Shown: piece after piece, positions 24,804 through 36,289 of the stretch | Position numbering within the stretch: position 1 is the stretch's first letter | How the letters are laid out: every line of letters begins with the position of its first letter | NCBI RefSeq assembly: GCF_904848185.1 | Contig: NC_051061.1 | Location: 21,694,514-21,758,513 of the forward strand | DNA length: 64,000 nucleotides | From: Acanthopagrus latus | Lineage: Eukaryota; Chordata; Actinopteri; Spariformes; Sparidae | Direction of reading: 5' to 3' | Program-made: the position numbers and the translations under genes | Notes under the pieces: generated by a model | The model's database searches: none | The model's input: only the letters and a program-made list of their open reading frames with translations | Told to the model about the DNA's origin: nothing

Positions 24804-26000
24804 CAGAGGCTGTTTTTGTGACAGGCACCTTTAAGGTGCTTGGAGGTAATTTGACATATTATAGTATGTGAACTTAAAGTACAGTAAACATCACCCTTAA
24901 ACATGAAATACAGCTTATTTTACGCTTTCTTCCACATAAAATAACAAACTTCTTTAAAACAGGTCATGTAACTGATTACCAAGCAGACTTCCGGTGCACA
25001 TGCTAACGAACAGCTAGCTTAACTTACACTGTCGCTTCAAACTCACAAAAACGATTAAAAACGACATTATAAGTAGCAGAATTTTGCGCACAATGTGACA
25101 CGAAACATTGACAAACCTTGTGCCTTCATGAGCCAGGTGCTAAATCATACAAAACACGACGTTTTTTCTTCTTTTAAGACGAGTAATGTTTTTAGTTCCG
25201 TGCCTCTGTTTCTCACTTCCGCTGGCGATTCTTTCAAAATAAAAGCGTCAGCCTGTTTAAAACAACTGAATGAACAAACGTGAAAAACAGAATATTTAGA
25301 TCATTTACATGGTGTTTTGTGTGTTTGCATGCGAAGTTATGGTACAGTTAACACATGCACCCTGAGCATATATAATTATAGACTCAATACATGTGGACTT
25401 TTATGGGCAGATCAGATTTATGATGCTTGTTGTGCAATAGGAAATAGGGGGCAGAGGTTGGAACCTGTGACTTATAGTCCTGTCGTCGATCAGTCCTTCT
25501 ATCACACATCGAGGATCGATGGACCTCTCTGATCGAGGTGAGGAAAGACATAACTGCTCATCAATATGTTTTGCTGCACTGTGATGTTCTGTATGTTTAT
25601 ATTCTGTTGCTGTGGCCAATTTTCACATCCTTATATATGTAAATGTAGAATGCTATCATCTGTTGACAAAGCTGTTTTGAACATAATAAAGTGAGTAACA
25701 TGACCCATGATGACCGGTACAGCTTTGAGGCCCTATCGCGTCTTGACCGCCCCGGTAGCCTCACAGAACTACCTCCCATTAATCCTGCTTTTTACGACCC
25801 AGGAGTTCAGTGATGATGTTTGCTCCGGCGCCGGTCATATGTCAGGCAGCAGGGTGAAGTCGACAAAACCGAACATGGTGTGAACTTTCCGAGCCGTCAA
25901 AAGGTTTCTTGACACCTTGACAGCCGCAGATGGAAGAGTCTCGTTACAGTGCGAACGCACACACTCAAGGTGCCAATGGAGCCGTAGGAGCACTCGTTAC
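24804..26000. other. Intergenic, no gene seen
   Basis: Only spurious short frames occur. I see no repeat boundary that I can defend and no gene. Confidence 0.45.
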
Positions 26001-27660
26001 TCCTGTCAGAGACACCGGGACGTCTAGTAATTATTCCTGACAGCGTGTTGGACATATTTATTTTTTCATTAAATGCACTTATTTTCACGCAGCGAGGATG
26101 AATGCAGTGAGGTTTTATGTAATAATGGTTAATGGAAGACATTAATGCTGAATGCTGTCAGCGCTGACTCATACATCAGCAGCACACAGAGAAACACAGA
26201 GAGGAAGACTTATTTTTTTTCTCGGATGAATCAGTGAAAGGTATGCAGGTTCTGCTTCTTTTAAATGCCGGTAGCAGAAGGGTCAAGGCTGTGGCAGCCA
26301 TCAATTTCTGCTATTAGCTGAGGAGGAGGCAATTAAAAAAGTTTGCTCTTCACCCGAATTTTGCAGACTTCTGAAAAAGGCATTTAAAAGTAGAACAGAT
26401 CCGTCAATGGTTTAACTATCAGATGATACAAAAACTAGCTCTTCTATCAGCCGGCTCACAATTGGGGAGATGTAACTTTGATTTTGAATTTAATGTCTCT
26501 GGAGTTTTTATTTCCCTACATGTAGACGTTTTAACCAAAAAAGGAAAAACTGAACAGCGGGAGATGGATGATGTCCACAGAGAGGTGACACAAAGCTTCA
26601 TGCTCGACTTCACCGGCCAATCAGCAGCCCCGTGTCTGCAGGTTGAAAGGTTAACTGGCTCATTAGCCGATGCTCTTTTCGATATGGCTAATGATCACCA
26701 TTGTTTGCCGTCGCCACTTGAGGCTTTTGTCAAACATCCAAAGAATTCAGACCCCTTTTTTTTTGAAGTCCGACATTCTTGATGAATGAGCAATCAAGTC
26801 CTGGCGCGGTTTTGTTTGCACAACGATACGCACTTCATCCGTGTAATGCTCTCCATTTCCAACTCTGTATTTCGCTGCTTTTATAAATAATAGATGTTTA
26901 TAGATGGAGAGAATAAGACACACTCCAGTAGCCAGAGATCCATCAGGCAATAATGAGGAGCATGCCAGCTGTGCAGGAGGGTGCGCCTGATTTTTTGGAG
27001 GAGAGGCGTGTTTTAAGTGTTTAAGTGTTTTCTTGCTTAACCACAATTCACTCGCCACTTCAGACTTTTTCCAAAACACGTTTACAGGGTTCACAGCCCT
27101 GCTGTGGGGCCCGGGGCCGTTTCTCCGCCTGACACCATCAATGAAGAATTAGAATAAGTGGCTCTTGGAGACGTTTGAATTAACCTGGCTTGTCTCAGTT
27201 AACTGTTATTTTGACACAAGCTGCATAATAGAAAATTTGTTCAGGCAGACACATCTCCGGGGCAGAGCGGCGCTTTTCAACAAAACCATTTTCTCTGAAG
27301 AGCCCCGAACGAATGATGGATCATACACTTACTGAACTTTTAATTACTCATATAACGGGATTGTCATTGTTATTTTGAAATGTGAAGCTGATTGAGTTAC
27401 ACAACAGCCTCGCACGTCATCGTCTCGAGCTCACGTTTCATGTTAACCCGCTCAGATGTTTTTAAATTAGACTTGTTACACGATAACAAAGGGGGCAGAA
27501 CTGAGATGAAATTACTCAGATGATTAAATAATTTCCCCTCCCCAGACATAATCACATCATTATCTATTAAAAAGGTGTAATAGGAGAAGATAATGTTACA
27601 CAGTTCTCATTAAAGTCAGATTATTCTCAAGTGCTGCATGATGAACTAATAGGATGTGCA
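26001..27660. other. Repeat-poor AT-rich stretch, possible regulatory DNA
   Basis: This stretch lacks the recognisable repeats seen elsewhere. It has several homeodomain- and SOX-type words, for example GATAACAAAGGGGG near 27482 and CATTGTTATTTTGAA near 27366, together with many TAATTA/ATTAA cores. There is no protein-like frame. That it is regulatory is inference only. Confidence 0.25.
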
Positions 27661-30600
27661 TCCATCCCTCTCTGGCTTCACTTCAGTAAAACCTACCCCC
27701 TTAAAACAAACATTACGTAACTGTTTTGCTTTATGATAACAGCATTTAAATCTTTTTGATGAATGGTGTCTGTGTCACAGCCTGTCTGACCCCATATCAC
27801 CTGTTCGCTGTTCACTTGTTGGATCACAGCATTGCACAAATAAAGAGACAACAATGTTGACATGATATCAAAGATGTATTTGTATTGTGTGGCAGAGATT
27901 TCTGATAAACTAAAGGGGATAGTCTGACAGCACACAGTAGTTTTAGTTGGGATATTTAGAGTCAGTTGCTATATTTGACCAGCTCTCTAAGCTCTTAGTG
28001 TGATAAGTGAACACAGCTAATTCACAAAAGGACAATAAAGGAGTTACTTGTGCATCTATTTTCCTTACCAAACAGAAAATAAAACCCTACTCCGAACCAA
28101 GATGAGCTTAATTGCCTCGTTAAGTCATCATAAAACACACTTTCCCAAGATAAATGCAATGAAACTCAACAAAACCACACTCATCTCTGGTTTGGTCAAA
28201 ATAAATCCTCAGTTCACAGATGAAGATGTGAAAATATTCCAGCTCTACTCGCTGTTTTCAACTGTCTCTCCTCCCTAGCGTCCTAGTCATGGTCAGAGTC
28301 TCCGTAAATCACCTCCTTACTTTATCCCCCATCTTTAAATTGACCTCTGACAGTCTTAGAGGTTGTGTTCAGTCCCAGTCCAGTGTCACCCCATGATCCG
28401 AAGTCTTTGTCCAGGTATATTTTAGTATCCACAGCCAACTGAGCCATGAGCTAATTCTCTAACGTTAGCTAGCTACAGCCAAGAATAGTTAGCATCGAGC
28501 AGCAGTCGTGTTAAACTCTGGCGACATGCTGCCCTCTATACTTTTGGAGCTCTCTTCTGGATAAATTCTGACACTTTTAATCTCTCTCTTCTCCGTCGTG
28601 GACCGCCTGGTTGATAATAAGCGATATGGGTTTTAACGCATATTCTGGACTGGTCTGGATTTCCTCAGGACGAGACGCGAAGCAATCACAGAGCAGCTGT
28701 TTGGGCTCTTTAGTCTGCGAGATCAGACGTGGACGAGGTCGTTAGATTAGACGATGGAGTCACTGTCAATATTTGCACTACGCAGATGTTTAAGGAACCT
28801 GTTAACCCCGTCTGAACCCATCCGAGCAGATATGTCTCTCCGTCCTCGGTGCGTCTCTCTCCGTCTGTCCTAATGTTTAGGTGTCGGACTGCTCTCTCTG
28901 ACAGGGTTAACTGTGGTGTAACGAGGTTTAGACTGGCTGCTTACGACTGGGGTTCCTTGGTGTTTACAGGTTTATGCCAGCTGCTTTAAAAAGGTTTTCT
29001 GGCCTCTGTGCTGCTTACATTGTCCCGCCTCGATCACATCAACACTCGTTAAAGACCTAATTGGGAATTCTTACTCATACAGTCTCAGACTTGAATTTGC
29101 AGGAAAGAAGCAATCTCTGCTACGTTAAAACTCGTCAAAATAAAGGCACATTTTAGGATGTTTATACCGTCTTTGCCCTTTCAGTCGTCTGTTGTATCCA
29201 AATCCATGTCAGCCTCATAAAAAGTGAATAAAATCACACAGAAGCAATTGAAACATACAAAAACAAAGCCCATAGCTTGTGGGGTGGTCCTGATGGCGTA
29301 AGTGGACCCAGTCATTAATGAATTTGCAGCTGCTGCACAGCAACAGCAGCTTTTTTGCACCAAGAGAAATCTCAGGGCTCTCTCGCAACAACTTATTTAG
29401 GCCTGAGTTATTTTTCACTCGATGACAAATGAGGATGACTTGGTGTAAACCCAGAGGAAAGTAAAGGAAGAGGGAGGAAGTAGGCTGTTCCATCCAATCA
29501 GAGGAAGCAGACGATCCAACTGCTGATGAATCAGCCCACCAGAGCAGCCTCACAGATGGATAAGAAAGGTATCCTGACATCTGTTGGAGCAGATAGAGTC
29601 TGAGACCTGGCAACTCCTGCTGCTTGTGAAGCTTTTAGCCGGTGTAAGCGGTGAATCTCATCCACCCCTTTTCTGAACTTTGAGCAGTGGAGTGTTTGCT
29701 AAAGGTGTAATTCTAGCTCTCCTCCTTCCAGACTCCAGCCGGCACCAGGACTCTGAATCATCAGTCAGCAGAGAGGGGTATCGAGGCTGGGAAGGCAAAC
29801 AAAGACACCCAGTCCAAACACCTACAGCTCGGCTGGTAGCGACTCCCTCATCCACTCTGAGATCCACCGGGGAGACTCGGGGGGGTGACCGGCCCGGGTC
29901 ACTGGGGTTGAAATAACACAGCTACTTCAGTTTGACCCCTCAATTAGGCCACGACCGCCATCCTTCATTTGATCTGCCAGCAGATATCACATCAGACGCT
30001 CAGGCTTGTTTAGCCCAGTGACAGATGAGAGGCTGTAATTAGAGCTATGTATGTATGTATGTACGATGCACACGAGAAAACTGAATGTAAGATGTTGATG
30101 TTTGGATATATTCTGATTCTGATGCTAACGCTGTACTGGGGGACGTCTTCCTGCAGTGTCACCCTCCGGCTCCACATGCAGTCTCCTTAAAAAGGGTCTC
30201 ATGTCACTGCAGAGACACACTTCCGAGGACAAAAATGATCAAATACGTTAAACATCTTTATTCCGAATGCGTTCGAACCCTTCATGTGTGAAGAGAACCT
30301 CTTTCTAAATCATTTCTGTGCCATCTTTCTGCGTGTAATTATCCTTCTGTGCCTGTATGTGCAAGCTTTCACAAGCTCTCTCAAATTATCTACATATTTT
30401 CATCCTCAATGTGGGAAGCGCACTCGAAGCCCATAAATGGATCAGCAGCCGTGCAAACCGCCACTCCATGTTTCCCCCCACAGAGATGCATCGCGGCTAC
30501 TGTCACACTGCTCTCTAATTTGGAGCGAGCTCTGCTCGGGCCGGAGACACCAGAGAGCTGCAAGACACTCTCCGGCTCACTGTTGTATAATTAAAGGAGA

Positions 30601-30699
30601 AATGTTTGCCTCAGCAGCCTCGTCACACCAGTATAGAAACCCTTGTTAGCCACCAGTGCTGGATTAGAAGGTCTTTGTCGGTGGCTGGTGGCCACACTG
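27661..30699. other. Intergenic; 28020-29150 may be a large non-autonomous DNA element
   Basis: Between about 28440 and 28500 occur the AACGTTAGCTAGCTACAG and AGTTAGCATCGAGCAGC words typical of teleost non-autonomous elements, but I could not find convincing terminal inverted repeats. A short (GTAT)n tract is at 30045-30062. No gene is supported. Confidence 0.35.
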
Positions 30700-31760
30700 C
30701 CTTTTAAGTATGCAGGTGTATGTCTGTGAGCAGACACACGATGTGAGCGCCGCTTCCCTCACAGATTTTTTTTTATGGAACTGGATTTAATGTGCGTAAA
30801 AATAGCAGTGAATAATTGATTTTTATTCCCCCCCCTCCCTTTTTTTCCCCTCCCCTGTGCAACACCTCACTTCGTACTCAATGATTATGACTGGGTGAAT
30901 CTCGCTGCTGGCGCTAAATTATTAACAACACACTGTTTTAATTAAGTCTCAAGTTACGGCAGTGATGTTTGGAATCAGAAATGATTTCAGGGTCACTTGG
31001 GATGAGAGAATACACGTTGTGGTGCTGTTTTTTTTTTGTTTTTTTTTTTTGCTTTAATCTCAAACTTTTCTCTCTTTTTTTCTTTTTGGAATTTTGAAAG
31101 TTTTTCTGCTTAATACTTCTGACTCAGTCTCTCCTGACAGCTGGATGCTGTGTGGAAAAAAAGTGTTTCCCATCTGTGCTCGTGCCATAAAGAGCATGAA
31201 GGATGGGTGATTTAGCATTTGTGGGATTTTATTCACTCATAATTTATATAGAAAGCATTCATGTTGGTCTGGGCGTTTTTTCTTTTTGTTTTTTTTTAAG
31301 TGAGCGTATGCATATGTGCCGTCATGTGCATCTGCGGTCAGAAGCGTGTCGGAGAACATTTTATTTAAGGAGGAAAAAAACAGCTATTCTTGTCTCGTCC
31401 CCTGTCATCTCCATCCTATATATCTTGATGTCTCCCTGTGAGTTTTTCAGGCAGGAAATAGAAGCTGGGAGATTCCTCCACGCGGCGGGGGTCCGAGGTG
31501 GACTCTAGCGGCTAGATTTAACTGCAGGGGTCGAGGGTCAAAGGTGCCTCCAGGTTCCACATTTGCAACTTTGCCCAGATCCTGTCCGGCCCGCCGTCAA
31601 AGTGAGCAGCCAGCCGCACTCTAATGCATATTAGCAAGACAAAGGGAGAGGAGAGGGGCGGGCGTAAGATGGGCTTTGATTTCTCACAGATTTATGGGCG
31701 TGATGAAATCAGCCTTGAATAAACTGGGGTTGCCCGTTTTTTTCCATCGTTTAGCAACAT
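30700..31760. other. Repeat-poor stretch with poly(T) tracts, possible regulatory DNA
   Basis: The stretch contains TAATTA-type cores near 30930-30945 and T-rich tracts at 31028-31090. It also contains an octamer-like ATGCATATTAG next to GACAAAG at 31624-31642. It has no protein-like frame. A regulatory role for nearby pmp22 or hs3st3 is speculative. Confidence 0.25.
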
Positions 31761-32529
31761 CTGAAGGCTCCGGGGTTTGTTCCGGGAGACAGACACCCCG
31801 GATAAAAAGGCAACAAATCTAAAAAAGAGAGAAGAGAGGAGGGCTGCGGACTCCTCTGAAGTCCTCATAGGTCCCATTCAGGGAGCCATCAGCTGGCTGC
31901 AGCCCATTGTATGTGCTCCTTCACGACCATTACTGCCTCACAGGAGAAATTCCCAACCGTAGACTTATGGAAATGATCCTGATGTGTTCCTGGGATACGG
32001 AGAAGGCACTTAGATGCTGACATGTAAATGTCCTTGTCTGTTGTTTTGCAGCAGTTTAACCCCTCGGAGCGTCAGTGAAATCCTCTGGTCTTTATCAAGC
32101 AGTGAAACAGTGTTGATGTGAGCAGACAGCCACCAAAGTAAGTACCCGGTGGACGGTTATGAGGGTGGCTTCCTCTCTATCCCCTCTCCCCCATCCTGCA
32201 TGTCCTGCAGTAAATACTAAGTGCCCCCCGGTGACCTTCCCAGTGATAAATAACCCTTAAGGTTAACCACGTTTGAAATGGAGCTGTGAGGCCATTATAG
32301 GCCTCCAGAGTTTTCTTGACATCCCCAATATGTTATCTGTACGCCCAGGGACTTTTACCGGAGCAGCATTAACTAGCCTCTCTTTTGTGTCTCGACTGAT
32401 GAACTTAGGAGAAGGTCTGTTAGCTGACAAACCCGAGGACGAGACTTTAATTCTCTGCCTGCTCGCTCAGCAGCTGTAACGACTTATTAGATGAGATGCA
32501 GCACAGGTTGTGCAGGATACGACACAGGT

Positions 32530-32557
32530 TTGTGTGTGTGTGTGTGTTTGTGTGTTT
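32530..32557. repeat. (TG)n microsatellite
   Basis: TG dinucleotide run, slightly interrupted by TTTG, read directly. Confidence 0.85.
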
Positions 32558-33321
32558 GTGGTGAATCCTGTTTGCCTGCACGGCGTACCGCAGGCGGTCA
32601 TACAACCGTGTGCACAGATGGCGCTGGGTAGCATGTGAACTAATGTTAATTGCACTGCGCCGTCTGGCAGCTAAAAAAAGGTTGTTGTTTACCCGTCATG
32701 GCTGCTGCCGGTGTTCTCTGTGAGTCTGAAGACGCTCTGATTCGTATCATGCAGAAGTGACGTGAAACACACAGAACAACAGTTCTACATTTACAGATCC
32801 TCTCTACACACGTGTTAAAGCTGCAGTATGTAGGGAATTAGTAGAAATTCAAAAAAAACAACAAAATGATAAACAGGATGTGACACCAGGCAGTCAGTGA
32901 TGTTAGCCTGCTAACCAGCTAGCTCCCAAATCCCCCCCCAGTCCAGTACCGCTAGCTGCACTGCTAACTGAGCTAACTAGCTAACAGCAGCTACAGCTAT
33001 CCACCCTATTCCACGCCCCGTGATAACTTACTTACCCTAAATATGGGTTTGAACAACTGTTTTCCACAGTAACAGGACGCTAAATCCTCGTTCTTTGAGT
33101 GTTAAATTCATTAACTTACTGATTATTCTTATTGCTTAGCACGCTTAGCAAATGCTGCTAAAGCTTTGAAAGTGGCTCAGTTATTATTTCACCCAGCTCA
33201 CTTCCCTGGGAAACTTGTGGATAATCAGTTTGATTATTATCAAATTCTTATTTTAAGAATTTAAGGCGTATAGTGGATTGGGTTGTGATCTATATTATAA
33301 TATGTTTCCAAGCATGTTTAA

Positions 33322-33510
33322 GTCAAAAAGGAGGGCGAGCTCGATCGATTCATCCAGTCGAGCTTGCATTATTTCGGGCCTCTTAAGAAGAAACGTCGCT
33401 TCTCGCAAAATGAAGTAGCTGAAGAGCTGGAAGCCGTAAACTTTGTTTCTGATGTCGAGTATAAGACGATCTATAAACTGCTTCTGATCAAAGGCAGAAT
33501 CTCATTTCAA
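33322..33510 (+). other. Unrecognised 63-codon open frame with protein-like composition
   Basis: One plus frame is open between a TAA just before 33322 and a TAA at 33511-33513. It starts with VKKEGELDRFIQSSLHYFG, continues with KKKRRFSQNEVAEELEAVN and ends KLLLIKGRISFQ. It is rich in charged residues with regularly spaced hydrophobics, unlike the neighbouring frames. It has no ATG in frame at its start and no strong splice acceptor. I do not recognise it. It may be an exon remnant, a decayed mobile-element protein, or chance. Confidence 0.2.
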
Positions 33511-34959
33511 TAATCCACGGTGGTGCCGACTTCAGAGGGGAGAAGGAGAGGAGATTAGTGTCATGTTACCACAGTGTAGTGAGCTTTAAACAGCAGGAGG
33601 ACGTTTCTCCTCCAGAGTGTGTTACACTACATCACTCTGAGCTGCAACGCCTCTGTCAAACTTAGCAACACTTGAGAGGAGAAGAGAGAGAGAGGAGTGT
33701 GTTGCAGTCGCCTCCTAGTGGAGACACAAGCAGGATGAGTTCAAATCAATTCTGAGGCTCTTTACTCAAATAGTCCCACTTTTAAGCAGCTTCATGCTCA
33801 TATTTAAGAGCACTGTGGAGTTAAATATTCTACTTTGACTACATTAAATGTATTTTACAGCTTTATTTAGTTGTAACTTTGCTAATAACTTTAGAGTATT
33901 ACTACAAAATGTAACTCTTGATATATTTTGATGTATTACACTATTTTATAAGAAGTTTAAAATCAGCTCCACCTTTAGCAGCTGCATTATTACTGATGCA
34001 AACACATTAATGCATCAATAATTAATCACAGTCTAGTAACATAATGAGAACTGTTACTGTTTGCACTCTGAGTGTCACTGTATCTGGAGGTTAAACGTGA
34101 TAAACGAGCGATGGAGAATCTGTCGGGGAACCTTGTTTGGCCCAAACAAAGATCACATTCCTGTGCAGCTGCCGATCATCCAAACTCAACATTTTGTGGA
34201 AATGTGATTTAATTTTCCTCACAGAGATGCTGTCCAGGCACTTTTTTTTTTCCTTGCACCACATTTCACTTTATTCTCTGACTGATGCTGAAGTCGGTGC
34301 CAAGTTTCCAGCAGCTGACGAGTGCGTCCTCAAACGGCAGCCAGATGGAGCTGTGTGTACTCCGAATGTTTGTCTCTCCACAGTCTGGATGCTGAGGAAT
34401 AAATAACCGTGCGGATTAAAGTCACGCGGAAATCTATTTGATCTGCAGTTTTGCTGAGAAATCATTTGAATTAGAAGCTGAACAGTCACATTTTAAAAGC
34501 TTATGTTGTTCTGGATCATTGGAGTTTGTTCAGAGACGCCTTTCTGTGTTCACACTGAATTTATCCAGCTTAAAACGGTTGTTCAACATTTCATCAGAGT
34601 GATGATTCCCAGGGTTCTGTGGGTGTTTCACACACACACACGAGTCCCTCAGGTGAACCAGAGGTCAGAACCGGGACTGTTTTGTGGGTCACAGCTCCAC
34701 CAAGTGGTTCAGCTCAGCTACTACAAGAAGAAACTGTGTGTGACAGAAGATTTGTTGTTAAAAGATCCCGTAAGTTACACAGTCAAATGTCAAAGTACAA
34801 GTAAAGATATATTTACCTTTACCTGCTCTGTTTGCTAAAGGTCGACTGACCACGTCTAAGAGATCAGAAATATAACATTTTCATGACAACAGACATTTTT
34901 TGATGAAATAAACACATTTAAAAATGTAATAGTAATAATGTGGCTTTGATGCAGCATGT

Positions 34960-35655
34960 AATCTGCAAAGTAACCAGTGACTGAGGTTATCAAAATGAAT
35001 GTAGTGGAGTAAAAAATACAATATTTTTCCTCCAAATGTGTGTTAAGTACAGTACAAGTACGTAAAATTGCTCGAATAAATGTACTTAGTTATATTACAT
35101 TACTACACTGTTGTGACAAGTAAGCAAATGTAATACTTGAGTAAAAGTCGAGATATCAGGTTAAAACGTTACTTTGGTGAAAGTCAAACGTCTTGAAGTA
35201 TCTGATACAAAAGTACAAATGAATTATACATATAGTGGATACAACATTTTTCTGATTATCAGAATAATTTGGTTTAAAAATCTGATTACCAATAAAGTAA
35301 ATTCAGTCAAAAACTTTGCATGTAATCTAGAAAGTAACTAGTAACTAAAGATATCAAACAAATGTGGAGTAAAACGTCCAAAGTTGTGGAGTGGAAGCAC
35401 AAAGTAGCAGACAGCGGAAATACTCAAGTTAATTACAAATATCTGACATTGTACTTTAGTAGATGTGCTTAGTTGCATTATATCGCTGCAGTTTTGTGAT
35501 GACTGTGCAAAAAAGTAATCTGCAAAGTAACTGGTGACTAAAATCATCAAATAAATGTAGTGGAGTAAAAGGTGCAGTAAGCTGCCTCAGAATGTGGTGA
35601 AGTACAAGAGTAAAGTAGCAGAAAAATGAAGTACAAATATCCAAAATTATACTTA
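34960..35655. repeat. Three tandem diverged copies of an AGTACAAGTA-rich repeat
   Basis: Near-identical starts AATCTGCAAAGTAAC (about 34969), AATCTAGAAAGTAAC (about 35324) and AATCTGCAAAGTAAC (about 35517) are each followed by words such as CAAATAAATGTAGTGGAGTA. ATACTCAAGT-, AGTACAAATA- and GTGCTTAGTTGCATTA-like phrases follow. They lie just downstream of the pmp22 poly(A) signal. A fragment of the same start (AAAGTAACTAGTAACTAAAG) also occurs near 63387. Confidence 0.65.
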
Positions 35656-35766
35656 TATAGAGCTTCCATCAGTGCCTCTGTCATCCCATAATACCAGGCA
35701 CTTAAATATCCTGCTATACTCATCAATAACATAGTTATCAGAAGAATTGGAGTAAATTTCAAAGTG

Positions 35767-35772
35767 TTTATT
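35767..35772 (-). terminator. pmp22: Candidate distal poly(A) signal of pmp22
   Basis: The minus strand reads AATAAA within TCTAAATAAACACTTTG. It is the last hexamer before the tandem AGTACAAGTA-type repeats. A proximal AATAAA lies at 35940-35945. Confidence 0.5.
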
Positions 35773-35874
35773 TAGAAGAATACTGACAAAAATGCAAACG
35801 TAGGTTTGTACAAAGCAGACGAACGACACTGCAACACAAAGTTTACAATTCAAGAATAGATGATTTTTTAAAAA

Positions 35875-35882
35875 AGCACCAT
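35875..35882 (-). promoter_or_regulatory. pmp22: miR-29 seed-match site in the pmp22 3' UTR
   Basis: The plus strand reads AGCACCAT, identical to bases 2-9 of miR-29, so the pmp22 mRNA carries ATGGTGCT. miR-29 is a reported repressor of mammalian PMP22. The site is about 100 bases upstream of the distal poly(A) signal, so it would be absent from transcripts ending at the proximal signal. Confidence 0.5.
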
Positions 35883-36120
35883 TTTTCAAGACTAGATTAC
35901 AAAATGCAAAAAAAAAAACAAAAAAAAAACCCAAAACATTTTATTTGGCATATCAAGTACAAAAAGATAATTCAGAAAACAAACCAAAAAACAACTTCAT
36001 GAGTTTATTATTAACACTATTACTGTTATTATTTTTAGTTTCTGAGGATGTTCTCATTTCCTTCAAGAAGAACGGAGACGTTCTGAGTACGGCACGCGGG
36101 TCGAAGCATCGACGCTCATC

Positions 36121-36151
36121 CAAACAAACAAACAAACAAACAAACAAACAA
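36121..36151. repeat. (CAAA)n microsatellite
   Basis: About eight CAAA units, inside the inferred pmp22 3' UTR ((GUUU)n in the mRNA). Confidence 0.9.
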
Positions 36152-36212
36152 AAAAAATCAAGGACGACATTTAGAAATGGAAGCTTGATACTCTGCCGGT
36201 CGAAGCGACATC

Positions 36213-36219
36213 TCTTTGG
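36213..36219 (-). promoter_or_regulatory. pmp22: Possible miR-9 seed-match site in the pmp22 3' UTR
   Basis: The plus strand reads TCTTTGG, equal to bases 1-7 of miR-9, so the mRNA carries CCAAAGA (7mer-A1 type). miR-9 has been linked to repression of PMP22 in the oligodendrocyte lineage. A single 7-mer can occur by chance. Confidence 0.3.
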
Positions 36220-36258
36220 CACAGCTGCATGATTTGTGAGAGACACGAGCTCTGTCAC

Positions 36259-36262
<4 letters not shown>

Positions 36263-36289
<27 letters not shown>
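36263..36289. repeat. Poly(A) run of 27 on +
   Basis: An uninterrupted A27, which is U27 in the pmp22 transcript. It is probably slippage-prone, so the length may be an assembly estimate. Confidence 0.85.

Larger units (their letters stand above)
31761..34959. other. Intergenic, no established gene
   Basis: The stretch holds a (TG)n tract at 32530-32557 and element-like wording at about 32813-33000 (TTAAAGCTGCAGTATGTAG, then GCTAACCAGCTAGC and GAGCTAACTAGCTAAC). It also has one protein-like open frame without ATG at 33322-33510. The rest shows nothing interpretable. Confidence 0.45.

Noticed and set aside
26423..26782. A 119-codon plus frame with mixed composition
   Set aside because: No motif I recognise, no splice sites of note, and it ends in a T-rich tract. 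Chance is the simpler explanation.
29215..29613. A 132-codon minus frame with hydrophobic patches
   Set aside because: Composition follows the local base bias. There is no signal peptide plus domain pattern and no supporting context.
30265..30275. GCGTTCGAACCC as a tRNA B box
   Set aside because: No A box or cloverleaf can be drawn around it; it is an isolated word.
33301..33417. A MFKSKR start suggestive of an inhibitory SMAD
   Set aside because: The frame stops after 38 codons and the residues after the first six do not resemble a SMAD N-terminus.
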